This document shows positions 41,201-51,435 of a DNA stretch of 64,000 nt, one piece after another. Source of the stretch: Perognathus longimembris pacificus. Taxonomy: Eukaryota; Chordata; Mammalia; Rodentia; Heteromyidae. A model generated the notes under the pieces. The model searched no databases, was not told where the DNA came from, and saw nothing but the letters and a program-made list of their open reading frames with translations. The translations under genes and the position numbers were made by a program. Location of the stretch: the NCBI RefSeq assembly GCF_023159225.1, contig NC_063161.1:7401795-7465794 (forward strand), in the 5' to 3' direction. Each line of letters opens with the position of its first letter. Within the stretch, counting starts at the first letter, position 1.

Positions 41201-44200
41201 AGCTGTGCCTTCCTGCCCTGGTGTTATTTGTGGCACACCTGGGCTGGGCACGGACGAATGGCAGGCGAGCCTCCCGCTCCAGGTACCCATGTCTCAACCA
41301 GCGGGGGACCCCCGGCCAGTACCGGAACAGCGCCCAAGACTGGAGGTCCCCCCACCCCAGGCTCCTTCCCCCTGCCCCCCCCCCCCAACCCCACTGACAG
41401 CCACGGGTCCTGCCCCGTTGACCTGGCAGGTGAACACAGCACCACTGGTAGATTCCAACAAAGGGATGCAAGCTGACTTGAGCTAGTGAGGTGATCATGA
41501 TTGCGACTGCAGCACTGGGTTTGAAATCAGGGCCTTGCGCACTCATCCAAGCTGGTGCTCTGCACTCCAGCCATGCCTGCGGCCCAACCTTTTGCTGGAT
41601 ATGTTGGACCTGGCGTCTCCTAGACTTTTCTGCCCAGGCTGGCTTTGAACTGCAATCTTCCAGATTGCACCTGGCTTATTCGTTTTCATTTCTTTTCCTT
41701 TTTTGGCAACACTGGGGGCTAGAACTCAGGGCTTTGCACTTGGTAGGCAGGCGCTTTCCCACTGAGCCATACCTCCAGCTTAGTCATGTATTCGATGTGT
41801 AGCACTTGGCTCTTGTTAAAGATCTTTTACGTGTGTATCGGTTGCTCAGTCAAGACTGTCAAGTGCTGGGATTTTGACAGCGGTGTCATTGATGTAGAAG
41901 CTGGTGATTATCTTAATATTCCACTTCAGGTGATGAATGCCAACTCTGTTTATTCACTCATTCTTTGCTTTTCCTCCACAATGCCTGGTTCTTCTCAGGG
42001 TTCTTGCATCCCCGTGGCTAGATCCATGCTTGGGAATCTGTTTTCTGAAGTCATAAATGGCACGGGTGATTTCATTTCCTAGTTGTCCATCGCTGGGCTC
42101 CTAGTTAGTGGGGTGACTGGGTCCTGTAGTAGGTGGGGGGAAGCGTGGATGGGGGAGGGGCGGTAGCCTTGTGGGGGGGGAGTCTCTTGAAGAGGATCAG
42201 GTGAGGAAACAGCCAACATGATGTCCTGACTATTGGGGTCGACTGTGAGAGAGACTTCCGGAAAGATAGCGCCAGCCGGTGTTCTCTGAGGACCAGTTGC
42301 GTTATCAGCAGCTAGGTGTTTTTCGGGACCGAAGCTGAGTCTGGGGCAAGCCGCCAGGGAGCCGGGTCTGGGTGGGGAGGTCAGCCAGATTTGGGGCTCA
42401 GGGGATGGAGACGGAGCAGGAAGGAGGCGAGGCTGGTGGTGTGGGGACTAGCGATCCACCCCAGCTCTGCAGGGGCAGAGGGGCAGGAGGGTCTCGATCG
42501 GAGGCTGCGCGGGCACAGGAACGGCCAAGGATGCTGGGGGCTGGGAGCAGGGGCGCCCTGACGGAGCCCGCTCTGCGCCCCACGCAGGTGCAGACGTTCC
42601 ACGGAGACCTGCTGCAGCACATGGAGAAGAACACCAAGCTGGACATGCAGTACATCAAGGTGAGCGGGGCCTCCCTCCCCGCGCGCCGACCGGGTGGGGA
42701 ACTCGGAGACCCTGCCCCGGGTTATCCGCTGAGCCCCGCGGGTGGCGTGAGCCTGCGTGTCCGCCCGTCCCGCAGGACAGCCGCCAGCACTACGAGATCG
42801 AGTACCGCCACCGCGCGGCCAACCTGGAGAAGTGCATGTCCGAGCTGTGGCGCTTGGAGCGCAACAGGGACAAGAACGCGCGGGAGATGAAGGTGAGGGG
42901 CGGGCTGGGCCGCGGGTGGAGGGTGAGGGGGCGGCTCCGGGGTGGGGGGCGGCCCGCCGGCCCCCCCTTCCCGCCCCCGATCCCACGCACAGCCCCCCCC
43001 CCACCTCCCCGCAGGAGAGCGTGAACCGGCTGCACGCGCAGATGCAGGCGTTCGTGTCCGAGAGCCAGCGGGCCGCGGAGCTGGAGCAGAAGCGCAGGTA
43101 CCGCTTCCTGGCCGAGAAGCACCTGCTGCTCTCCAACACCATGCTGCAGTTCTTCAACCGGGTGAGCCGCGGGGGGGTGGCAGGGGTGCGGCGGGGGGGG
43201 TCCCGGGGCAGCAAGCCCAGCCTGCCCACTGCACGCCAGCGTCTGCTCCTCCGTCTCCCTAGAATCTCACCTGCGCCCCTTCTGCCTCACTGGTTCTGTG
43301 TTCGTTTGTATTCCCCGGGCGCCCTCGTTCACTCTTCTGGGTTTGCCTGCATTCATTAATTCACGTATTAGTTCACTCAGGAATGAGCTATTTTTGTTTT
43401 TAATTCCTGAAGACACATGCTCTCCGTTTACACGCTCATCTGTGGATAGGTTTGTGCCGTTATTAGCCTTGGTTTCAACATCTTACTGAACTTCTCGGTG
43501 TTCTTGCTTTATCTGCTGGGTCAGTCCGTTCTCTCATTTCTCGTTGGGTTTCCATTGGTTTTGCTTTCTGTATTCAGTTGCTGTGTTGCTTGGTAATTTG
43601 GGGTTTATAACCATTGTACCTTCCCTGTAAATATTACCTTCTATGTGACTCACGACCACTATACATCTATTATCTTGTCAAAAAGGAAATCCTAACTCGC
43701 TACCCCTCCCCCCAGACCCTACTTTGTTGCTGGTTTGTTCTGGTAGGCTGTGGGCCTTGAACTCAGGGCCTGGACCCTGTCCCTGAGATCTTCCACTTGA
43801 GGCTAGCGCTCTACCACTTTGAGCCGCAGCCCCATGTCTGGTTTTCTGGTGGGTAATTGGAGATCAGAGTCTGACGGACTTTCCTGCCCGGGCTGGCTGT
43901 GAACCAGGATTCAACTCTTAGCTTCCTGAGATGCTAGGATCACAGGTGCGAGCCACCGGCTCTCGGCTTTTGCACACACCCTACTTTGCACTGCTCTTGG
44001 CAGCCTGCAAGGTGAGCCCCGGGGAGGATTTTCTGATCTTCCTTGCTTGGTGAGCCATTTGGACACTTCTCCCTCTAGGTCTTGCCAAGGGAGCTCAGGG
44101 CTTTTAGTTCTAGATGGTCCCATCGCCTCCTGATTCTTGCAGGTGAAGAACCTTTACGTCAAGTGTGGTGAATCCCAGCCTCTGGGAGGCTGAAGTCAGC

Positions 44201-47200
44201 CAGGGCTGCAAATGGAGCCCCGGTGGCGGGGGCCCAGATGGTCCTCCCCTGGGGGCTCCCCTGTCCCGAGCTAGGTCGTGCCAATCTCCACGCCCGGCTC
44301 CTTTCCCTCCTCACAAGAGTCCGGGCGACCCATGGGTGTGGCTGGCTGCTCGGAGCTGCCCCTCGAGGGCAGGCCATTTGTCCCCTGGTCCAAGATGGCG
44401 CCCACAGTTGTCTGGAGCCCGGTGCTGCCCCGCGTCCTGCCTCTCTCCTCAAAGACGCCCCACACTTGAGCCCTCCATCCTGCGCCTGAGCAGTCACAGA
44501 CACGGCCAGGGCTCCGCGTTACTTCTCCCGTGTCTTTATCTTGTCCATCTTCCCCGGTCTGTCTGGGACATCATCTTCATCTCCTCCTCCTCCTCCCCCT
44601 CCTCCTCCCCCCTCCTCCTCCCCCTCCTCCTCCCCCCTCCTCCTCCTTGCTTTGTCACTGGATGCAGGTGAGGGTTTGTGAAGTCTCCCTCTGGAAGTAG
44701 GGACGCTTCACGTAAGATCCTTAACTTTGACCACAGAATAAGAATTTCTGGACGAGTCACCTTGGTGGGAAAACCTGGCTGAGCTTTACTGAGTGAGGAG
44801 ACAAGCAAGCGGGCGGAAGCAGAAAGGCACAGAGCACAGGTGTTCTCAAAGGGACATCCGGGTATTTGTATGCTCAAGGCGGGGCCTGACTTCAAGTCTA
44901 GCCCACCGCGTGTGCCTTTGCTCTAATCACTCTGGGTGTTACACTTTCACCACTGGGGCTGGGGGGGGGGGGTCTGAGGATGACCCCTACTTTAAGTACA
45001 TGACCATTATGTTTGGGCATCCTTTCTAGGAAAGCACGCGTTCTCCATCTACTTGAAAACGTGTTTATCCTTGAGATGCGGCGTGCGTCCCGCCACCCAT
45101 GTTTATCCTTTGAGATGAGCGCTTGGGGCCAGGGGAGCCATTTTCCCAGGTGTCTGCTCCTCCGGGATGGGTCTTTGTCCCGATGTCCTCTCGGTGTTTA
45201 CAGCCAGCGGGCAAGGCCAGGTGGAGAAGGCCTTTTCTGTTTTCCTTTGGCTGGTACTGTAGCCCATGAAAGAGTGCAAGAGTTAACACAAGGAAGACAG
45301 CGCTGTTTCTAAGTCCCGGGCTGCCGTTCGCCTTGTTTCCCCATCTCTCCTGCCTCATTTCCCCTTCAAACGACTCTGGCCCCCCAACCTTTGGGCTGGT
45401 GGGTGAAGATCATGCTCCCGCGAATGCTTTAGGCGGAGGCCGCCTTGCGCAGGCCTCGTCCGCCCTGCCCTGGCCTCCCTGTTCGCCGCAAGCCTCGGTT
45501 CCCATCCCCTCTCAGAGACGGGCTAACGCGGCCTCCCGGCGTGGAAACGGAGGCCGAGGGCCGGCGGGGATGGCCGCGCGGGTGGTGCCCCGCACAAGCA
45601 TGTCAGTCGGAGCGTGGAGGTCCGGCTCCGTTCCCCACGCCGCCGCCGAGCAGGCTGGTGTGGGTGGGGCTCGCTGGGAAACGCTCCTTCCCCAGCCTTT
45701 ACCGCGACGGGCGCCAAGGAGGCCACGGCGGGGCGGGGTCACCAGAGCCTGGGACAGGCCCCCCGACGGAGGCCCCGAGCCAGCCCTGACCTCGAACCCA
45801 CAACAGACCAACGCTCACAGAGCCAGGCCAAGGGAGCCTTCCTCCTCTCCCTCCTCCTCCCTCTCCTGCCCTCCCTCCTCCCCCTCCTGTCATCCCTCCT
45901 CCTCTCCCTCCTCCCCCTCCTCCTCCTCTCTCCCCCTCCTCCTCCTCTCTCCCCCTCCTCCTCCTCTCTCCCCCTCTTCCTCCTCCTCCTCTCCTTCCTC
46001 ACACAAGGGCCCAGTGGTCCCTGAACACACTCTGTGTTAGGTTCTAAGGTCACACAGACTGGAACTGGGGACGAGGGACCCAGGTGCCGCTGTGGGAGGC
46101 CATGTTTCCACTTCCACGTAGGGGACTGGGTGTCAGCGGTGGGCAAGGCTGGGCCCAGCTGCGAACCTGCCTCGGGAGGAACGGGGAGGAGCTCAGGGCT
46201 GGACCCCCGGCGTTCTCGGGGACTCTGCGCGTGCTTGGGGCAGGGAGAGTGTTTGGGAGTGTGAGGCTGAGGTCCTGGGCTCGCGGGGTTCGGTGTCTGA
46301 TGGGTCAGAGCTGCCATGAAAGCCTCCAGGCTCAGCAGGAAGGCCTGGTCAGCCTGAGCTCCTGTCCCCGCCCCCCCCCCAACTCAGAGGTGGATGGGGG
46401 TGATACTGTAAATCCGGGGCCTCCATGGAGGGGACGTGGCTTGGGCTGGAAGGCCGTACTTGAAAGGCCTCTTAGAAGAGCTATGGTTGCCTTAGAAGGC
46501 TGAAGGGGTTCAGATACAGCTGGCTCCAGCAGCAGCGGTCATCGTGGGAGGCTTGGTGCTTCTGTGCTGTTTTAGCTTCCCATTAGTAAACCCCAAGGGC
46601 TCAGTACTAGGGCTGGGGTCAAAGTTCAGAGCCCGGCGGTTGGGGTGGCCAAAGGGGGGGGGGCGCCCCCACGAAAGCACAGGGAGAACCACTGGGGGGT
46701 GGGCCCCAGGGCCGGGGTGTGCGCCCCCAGCCCCTCCCACCCCCCCCCCCCCCGCCCGCACTGACGCCCCGCCGCCCGCCAGGCCCGGGGCGCGCTGCAG
46801 ACCCGCGTGGTGCTGTGGAGGGAGCAGTCGGAGGCCAGCCGCGGCCCGGCGCGCGCCCACTCCCCCGGCCTGCTGGGCCCCGCGCTGGGGCCGCCCTACC
46901 CCGCCCGCCTGGACACGGTGAGGCCCTGGCCGCCCCCGCCGCCCTTCGCGCCCCCGCTGGCCCCGCCGCCCGCGCCCGCGCCCTGGGGCCCGCTGCCCCC
47001 CGCGCTCCCGCGCCTCGTCGCGCCCCTCGGGCCGCCCTGGTGGCCCCTCCGCCGGCCCCCCAACCCCTATGCCGACGCCTGGGAGTGGGGGTGGTGGCTG
47101 CACTAGCGCCGCCCGCGCCCCCCACCTGCCTCTGCCCCGCAGCCCGCGCGCAGCCCGCACGGCCCCGACGAGGCCGACGCCGCCCCGCGGGAGCCCGAGC

Positions 47201-49648
47201 GCCGGCCCCTGCCGCGGACGCCGTCGGCCTGTGAGTGCGGGGGGGGGGGGGGGGGGGGGGAGGAGGGTGGAGGAGGGAAGGGGGGCCGGAGGAGGGAGGG
47301 GGGGGGAGGGGGCGCGGAGGGAGGAGCAGGGCACGCAGCCCCCGCCACCCACCGGCGCCCTCCGCCCGCCCGCCCGCCCGCAGCCTCGCTGTACAGCGCC
47401 CCGCGCGCGCGCTCCGGCTCGTGCGGCGAGCGCCCCGGCGGCGCCCGGCGGGCCCGCGCCCTCGTCTCGCACTCGGAGGGCGCCAACCACACGCTGCTGC
47501 GCTTCTCGGCGGGGGACGTGGTGGAGGTGCTGGTGCCCCAGGCGCAGAACGGCTGGCTCTACGGCAAGCTGGAGGGCTCGTCCGCGTGAGTGCGCGCCGG
47601 CGCCCCGCCCCTCGCCCCGCCCCCTCCCCGGCCCCGCCCCCTCCCCGGCCCCGCCCCCGGACGGTGTGGAGGGACTGGGAAACCCTGACCACCACCTCTG
47701 GCTCCAGCGCCAACCTGACCCAGCCACAGAAGGCCGGCCTGGCCCCCGCCTGGGGCGCTGGGGTGCCGGCGGGTGGCTGCCACCGGGCTAAAATGGCCCC
47801 TTCCTTGCAGACACCCCCGGGGGACATCCTTAAAAAAAAAAACACTTCCAAGAACCCCGTGCTGGTGGCTCACGCCTGTACGCCCAGCTACTCGGGAACG
47901 GGGCTGAGATCTGAGGACCGCGGTTCAAAGCCAGCCGGGGCGGGAAGGTCCGTGGGCCTCTTCTCTCCAGTGAGCCACCAGGAAACTGGGAGTGGCGCCG
48001 TGGTAGAGCGCTAGCCTGGCGCTGAAGCGTTCAGGGAGAGCGCCCAGGCCCAGAGGCCAAGCCCCACAACCCACCCCCTCCCCACCCCCAAAAAAAAAAA
48101 TCAGGGACAGCCCCAGGCTTGAGTTGAAAAAAAATACAAAACAAAGCCGAAAAGAGCCTTCCTGGCGCTGGTTTGGTTTGGTGCCACTTGTGAGGCTTGA
48201 ACTCGGGGCCTCCTGCGCCACCGCTTGAGTCGGGCTCAGCCGCCCCGTCTGTGCCCTGCAGGAGCGGCTGGTTCCCTGAGGCCTACGTGAAGCCTTTGGA
48301 GGAGACGCCCCCCCAGCCCCCTGCGCCCCCCGAGTCCCATGACCCCACGACCCCGATGAATGAGCTACCTGTCAGGTACCCGACGGGCGCCCGGGGCGGC
48401 CAGGGGGTGACCCTGCCCCACCAGCGGTGGCATCTGGGGGGTGCAGACCCCGGGGCAGCCACGGGCGCGCCTGCCCGTCCCTCCCCCCCCTCGGGCATTC
48501 CTAGGTGCACGGGCCCCACCCCGGCGCGGGGGTGGGTGGGGGGAGGCGGCAGCACCCTCCGTGCCCAGCGGGTGTTCGGGTGGCACCGAGGCCCACGTGT
48601 CCCCCGCCACCGCCTCCCCTCAGGTCCTACCCGCTCCGGGGCAGCCACAGCCTCAATGACCTCCTGGGCCAGCCGGGCAACTCCACGGTGCCCCCCGAGT
48701 ACTGGGAGGGCCAGCCCCGCCCCCGGACCCCGAGCCGCGTCCCCAGCCGCGCCCCCAGCCCTGTGCCCACACCTCTGCCCGGCAGCCGGCGGGGCAGCAT
48801 GGGGGCGGCCGGCAACGTCAAGGTGAGCCGTGGCCGCCTGCGCGCCCCCACGAGGGGCACACGGGGGGGGGGCAGGACAGGGGGCAGGACGCCTCCGGGA
48901 CACACAGCCCGGCTTCACAGGCCTGCGGGGCGCCCAGCCACTCAGGAGGCTGAGCGCTGAGGACCGCGGTTCAAGGCCAGCAGGAGCAAGGAAGTGGGGG
49001 AGACTCTTATCCACAGTGACCCCCCAGAAGGGGGGGCCCTCCCGGAAGGGGCGCTGCGGCTCGGGGCGGAGCGCTAGCCTGGGGCAAAGCACCGCTCAGG
49101 GAACGGGCCCGGGCCTGAGTTCAAGCCCCAAGACTGGTACAAGCCCCAAGACTGTTCAGTCCCGGAACACCCCCCCCCCAAGGAGCTCAGTGGAGAGGCG
49201 GGGGCCCCCTTGCCCTCCTCCCCACATGCCCGCCCTCTCCTGCCCCTCCGCAGCCCCTCACGGCCTGGGAGCAGCACCCGCCGGAGCTCTTCCCTCGGTG
49301 AGCACCCCGCTGGGGTGGGGGGGCGGGGCGGGGTGAAGCCAGCGCCCCACGCAGATGGGGGCGGGGCGGGGTGAAGCCAGCGCCCCACGCAGATGGGGGC
49401 GGGGCGGGGTGAAGCCAGCGCCCCACGCAGATGGGGGCGGGGCAGGGTGAAGCCAGCGCCCCACGCAGATGGGGGCGGGGCGGGGTGAAGCCAGCGCCCC
49501 ACGCAGATGGGGGGCGGGGATGGACCCGGGCCCCCCCGGCTCTCTCTCACCCCAGCCTCTCCTCCCTCACAGGGGCACAAATCCCTTCGCCACGGTGAAG
49601 CTGCGCCCCACCGTCACCAACGACCGCTCAGCCCCCCTCATCCGCTGA
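38188..49648 (+). CDS. BAIAP2L2: BAIAP2L2 (Pinkbar): I-BAR and SH3 protein
   Basis: Fourteen coding exons from ATG 38188 ([17 protein letters not shown]) to TGA 49646-49648, about 489 residues after correcting one indel (human 529). The protein is a planar inverse-BAR protein that binds phosphoinositide membranes and actin regulators at epithelial junctions and microvillus or stereocilia-like protrusions. Residues 1 to about 230 form the helical I-BAR (IMD) domain (for example [20 protein letters not shown]). A proline-rich linker follows, then an SH3 domain ([39 protein letters not shown]). The C-terminal tail ends [10 protein letters not shown] and APLIR. All splice sites are GT-AG. Exon 2 carries one apparent deletion. 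The linker is shorter than in human, accounting for most of the length difference. Confidence 0.96.
38239..39100. other. BAIAP2L2 intron 1, no recognised repeat
   Basis: Unique sequence. A degraded SINE-like segment may lie near 38590-38730 but is not supportable. Confidence 0.4.
39101..39175 (+). CDS. BAIAP2L2: BAIAP2L2 coding exon 2, one deletion
   Basis: SIMEQFNP, then [16 protein letters not shown] after a missing G in CCGCCCTGG (39122-39130). Corrected length 76 fits the split alanine codon. Donor GTGAGC. Confidence 0.92.
39488..39574 (+). CDS. BAIAP2L2: BAIAP2L2 coding exon 3
   Basis: [32 protein letters not shown] helix. Acceptor 'caccgcag', donor GTGAGT. Intact. Confidence 0.95.
39876..39937 (+). 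CDS. BAIAP2L2: BAIAP2L2 coding exon 4
   Basis: [20 protein letters not shown] plus V. The GTG repeat at the end is split so that the intron begins GTGAGT at 39938. Confidence 0.93.
40372..40622 (+). repeat. B1-Geo dimeric SINE, sense
   Basis: 'ccaccagtggctcccccctg', 'caggagcccgagatctgagc', 'agacgtagagctgcggctc', 'ccgagttcaagcctcggtac'. Confidence 0.8.
40623..41495. other. BAIAP2L2 intron 4, no recognised element
   Basis: Unique GC-rich sequence without exon signatures. Confidence 0.4.
41496..41785 (-). repeat. SINE remnants, antisense (B1-like and ID-like)
   Basis: 'tttctgcccaggctggcttt' (about 41626) is a reversed B1. 'gctagaactcagggctttgc' and 'ttcccactgagccatacctc' (41700-41780) are a reversed ID. 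Confidence 0.6.
41790..42085 (-). repeat. Probable L1 ORF2 fragment, antisense
   Basis: 'gtgctgggattttgacagcg' through 'cataaatggcacgggtgatt' has the order of motifs of reversed LINE-1 ORF2. Highly diverged. Confidence 0.45.
42588..42659 (+). CDS. BAIAP2L2: BAIAP2L2 coding exon 5
   Basis: 24 codons: [24 protein letters not shown]. Acceptor 'cccacgcag', donor GTGAGC. Confidence 0.95.
42776..42892 (+). CDS. BAIAP2L2: BAIAP2L2 coding exon 6
   Basis: 39 codons: [39 protein letters not shown]. Helical, charged, I-BAR. Donor GTGAGG. Confidence 0.96.
43015..43161 (+). CDS. BAIAP2L2: BAIAP2L2 coding exon 7
   Basis: 49 codons: [39 protein letters not shown], ending FFNR. Donor GTGAGC. Last I-BAR helix. 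Confidence 0.96.
43162..43725. other. BAIAP2L2 intron 7, AT-richer part
   Basis: No exon or named repeat recognised. AT content higher than the flanks suggests old transposon sequence. Confidence 0.35.
43726..43978 (-). repeat. B1-Geo dimeric SINE, antisense
   Basis: 'gtgggccttgaactcagggc', 'tttgagccgcagccccatgt', 'gatcagagtctgacggactt', 'gctaggatcacaggtgcgag'. Confidence 0.82.
43979..44575. other. BAIAP2L2 intron 7, unique GC-rich part
   Basis: No exon recognised. A short B1-like piece ('gtgaatcccagcctctggga') lies near 44167. Confidence 0.35.
44576..44655. repeat. (CCT)n / CTCCTCC tract
   Basis: Interrupted trinucleotide pyrimidine repeat. Confidence 0.92.
44656..45836. other. BAIAP2L2 intron 7, no recognised element
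   Basis: Unique sequence with a CpG-rich part (about 45430-45790) that could be a small CpG island. No exon signature. Confidence 0.35.
45837..46004. repeat. CTCC/CCT polypyrimidine microsatellite
   Basis: About 165 bases of T/C-only sequence on the plus strand, with repeated 'ctccccctcctcctcctctc'. Confidence 0.93.
46783..46917 (+). CDS. BAIAP2L2: BAIAP2L2 coding exon 8
   Basis: 45 codons: [41 protein letters not shown]. End of the I-BAR and start of the linker. Acceptor 'gcccgccag', donor GTGAGG. Confidence 0.94.
47143..47230 (+). CDS. BAIAP2L2: BAIAP2L2 coding exon 9
   Basis: Proline-rich linker ending [10 protein letters not shown], conserved with human RSLPRTPSA. Donor GTGAGT, followed by a G homopolymer run (about 47239-47260). 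Confidence 0.9.
47384..47585 (+). CDS. BAIAP2L2: BAIAP2L2 coding exon 10 (SH3)
   Basis: [50 protein letters not shown] and [12 protein letters not shown]: most of the SH3 fold, including ALYDY-like ALVSH and the conserved tryptophan. Donor GTGAGT. Confidence 0.95.
47862..48108 (+). repeat. B1-Geo dimeric SINE, sense
   Basis: 'ctggtggctcacgcctgtac', 'gatctgaggaccgcggttca', 'gggagtggcgccgtggtaga', ending in C/A-rich sequence. Confidence 0.8.
48262..48375 (+). CDS. BAIAP2L2: BAIAP2L2 coding exon 11
   Basis: [20 protein letters not shown] completes the SH3 domain, then a P/T-rich stretch ending MNELPV. Acceptor 'gccctgcag', donor GTACCC. Confidence 0.93.
48624..48822 (+). CDS. BAIAP2L2: BAIAP2L2 coding exon 12
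   Basis: [53 protein letters not shown]. Serine/proline-rich tail conserved with human. Donor GTGAGC. Confidence 0.95.
48900..49170 (+). repeat. B1-Geo dimeric SINE, sense, GC-rich copy
   Basis: 'actcaggaggctgagcgctg', 'aggaccgcggttcaaggcc', 'aggggcgctgcggctcgggg', 'gagttcaagccccaagactg'. Confidence 0.8.
49254..49297 (+). CDS. BAIAP2L2: BAIAP2L2 coding exon 13
   Basis: [14 protein letters not shown] plus CG of arginine; the human counterpart ends PPQELFPR. Acceptor 'cctccgcag', donor GTGAGC. Confidence 0.9.
49305..49514. repeat. 38-bp minisatellite in BAIAP2L2 intron 13
   Basis: Five nearly identical units, exact period 38 (for example GTGAAGCC at 49333, 49371, 49409). Each contains 'gtgaagccagcgccccacgc' and ends in the acceptor-like 'cccacgcagatg'. 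Fills most of the 275-base intron. Confidence 0.95.
49573..49648 (+). CDS. BAIAP2L2: BAIAP2L2 last coding exon
   Basis: [24 protein letters not shown], stop TGA 49646. Almost identical to human. Acceptor 'ccctcacag'. Confidence 0.96.
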
Positions 49649-49885
49649 GGCGCCTCCTGCAGGGCTCGGCCCGGCTCTGCGCCCCTCGGAGTCCGAGATG
49701 CCCGGCGCGGGTGCCCCGGTGTCAGCACCCACAGGCGGCCTTGAGGGAGCGAGCGGCGCCTTCCTTCCGGGGCGCGGATGCTTGGGGGGGGGTGGGGGGC
49801 TCCCTCCTGCCCCCAGCTCCTTCCTCGTGCTCACCCCCCCCCCGGACTTTTGTAAAGGAAAAATAAAGGACGCAGCAGCAGGAAC
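49649..49885 (+). other. BAIAP2L2: BAIAP2L2 3' UTR with poly(A) signal
   Basis: Short non-coding tail with AATAAA at 49862-49867. Confidence 0.85.
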
Positions 49886-50039
49886 GGGGTGTCTGATTGG
49901 GGGACAGCGGGGCTCGGGGTGGCAGGCAAGGTGTTCCGGGGCTCGCTCCCCAGCCCCGCCAAAGGCCTCCACCTGCTGGGGGGGGGGGGCAGCGCCCCGG
50001 CGGGATCGCCCCGGGCCCTCGGCCGCCGGGACACAGGGC

Positions 50040-50510
50040 GCTTTGTTCCGCCCGCCGCGGGCTCCACGCGCTCCTGGATTAGCCTTATCCGGGGGAGCCA
50101 GGAGTCCCTCCGGGAATGTGGGGGGGGGGGGCAGAGACTGGCACCATCCCGCCCCGCGGGGTCTCCAGGGCAGGGCTGTGCCCCCCGCCCCAGGCCAGGG
50201 CCCCGTGCAGAGCCCGGTGTCCCCACCACGGAGGCAGAGGGTCGGGGTCCCCGAGGCCCTGAGCCCCCCCAGGCCCCGGCTGCTGCGCGGTGGTTGCTCG
50301 CGGCGCCTTCTCCCTTCCTGGGCGAAAGCTGCTTAGTGGGGGGGGGGGGGGGAAGGGAGGGGGGGCACAAAGCCCGAGCGAGGGGGGGTCAGGGGGCGTG
50401 GGGCCAGCGGCTGATCCGAGCTGTGGGAAAGCAGGGAGACTGAGCTCCGCTGGGGCCGAGGCGGCCTCTGGAGATGGGGGGCTGCGCGCCCAAACCTTCA
50501 GCCAGGCTGG
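50040..50510 (+). promoter_or_regulatory. SLC16A8: Probable SLC16A8 promoter and non-coding exon 1
   Basis: GC-rich region between the BAIAP2L2 poly(A) site and SLC16A8. It holds GGATTA-gcc-TTATCC (50076-50090), a near-palindromic pair resembling OTX/CRX homeodomain sites (GGATTA). That would fit a gene expressed in retinal pigment epithelium. A strong donor, GTAAGT, at 50511 would end a non-coding exon spliced to the acceptor at 51228. The start site is not visible. Confidence 0.45.
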
Positions 50511-51228
50511 GTAAGTGTGGGCTCCCCCCCCCCCCCGCCTCTGCGCCGCAGTGAGAGGGGGCAGAGCCTGGGGCTGGGGAGCTCTGCACTGCCTGGCGGG
50601 GGGAGAGGGACCTGGGGGCTGCGGGGCTCCCCGAGCTGGCCGCCCTCCTGGCCCCGGCCAGCGCCCCGCAGGAGGCCCACCCCGGGAGTGTGCGTGGATG
50701 GGGGGGGCTGGTGGCCGTGGGTGGGGGGGGCAGCCCTCCCGGCCCCCTCGCAGAGGTCCCCGCCTACCCAGCCGCAGCCCCGGCCCCTGTCCTCTAGTCT
50801 GGGGGGGGGTCACGCAGCTGGGGGGGGGACCCTGGGCTCCCCTGGCTTCCTCGTCCCGGCCATTCCCCGCTGCCCGGGACCTCGGGAGGCCGCGGGAGAG
50901 GAGACTCGGAAGCTGCCATCTGCCGTCCACAGACCCCACGGGCACCGGGGGGGGGGGATGGGGGGGCGGTGTGACCCCAGCCTCTGGGCTCCGGCACCCA
51001 CAGCCCCTTCCCCCGCCATCCCCAGGTGGCGAGAGGCGCAGCCCTAGAGGGAGCCTTCCCCACGCCGGGTCTCCAGCGCCCTCCTCCCCGGACCCTTCAC
51101 GGTACCCCCACAGGTGGGGGCGACTCGGGGTGCCCCTCCCGCCCTGACCTCCCCGCCGGGCCCTGGGCCTGCGTCCCCCACCCCCGCGTGCACAGCCCCC
51201 CCGGTCGCCCCCTTCTCCCCCGCGGCAG
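50511..51228. other. Presumed SLC16A8 intron 1
   Basis: GC- and G-homopolymer-rich. No repeat family or further exon recognised. Confidence 0.4.
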
Positions 51229-51435
51229 GCAGAGGCGGCGGCGATGGGCGCGGGGCCCCCCGACGGCGGCTGGGGCTGGGTGGTGCTGGCCGCCTGCTTC
51301 GTGATCACCGGCTTCGCCTACGCCTTCCCCAAGGCCGTCAGCGTCTTCTTCGCGCGCTCATGCGCGACTTCGGCGCGGGCTACAGCGACGCCGCCTGGGT
51401 GTCGTCCATCATGCTGGCCATGCTCTACGGCACGG
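51229..51435 (+). CDS. SLC16A8: SLC16A8 first coding exon, one deletion
   Basis: Acceptor 'cgcggcag' at 51228, ATG 51244. [20 protein letters not shown], then FPKAVSVFF, then a C missing at 51351, then [19 protein letters not shown] and MLAMLYGT. Ends G|GC before GTCCGG. Confidence 0.9.

Noticed and set aside
46510..47851. 405- and 410-residue minus-strand reading frames opposite BAIAP2L2 exons 8-10
   Set aside because: Shadows of the GC-rich coding exons on the plus strand.
50085..51308. 407-residue minus-strand reading frame upstream of SLC16A8
   Set aside because: Low-complexity G/P/R composition without family signature, and overlaps the SLC16A8 start exon.
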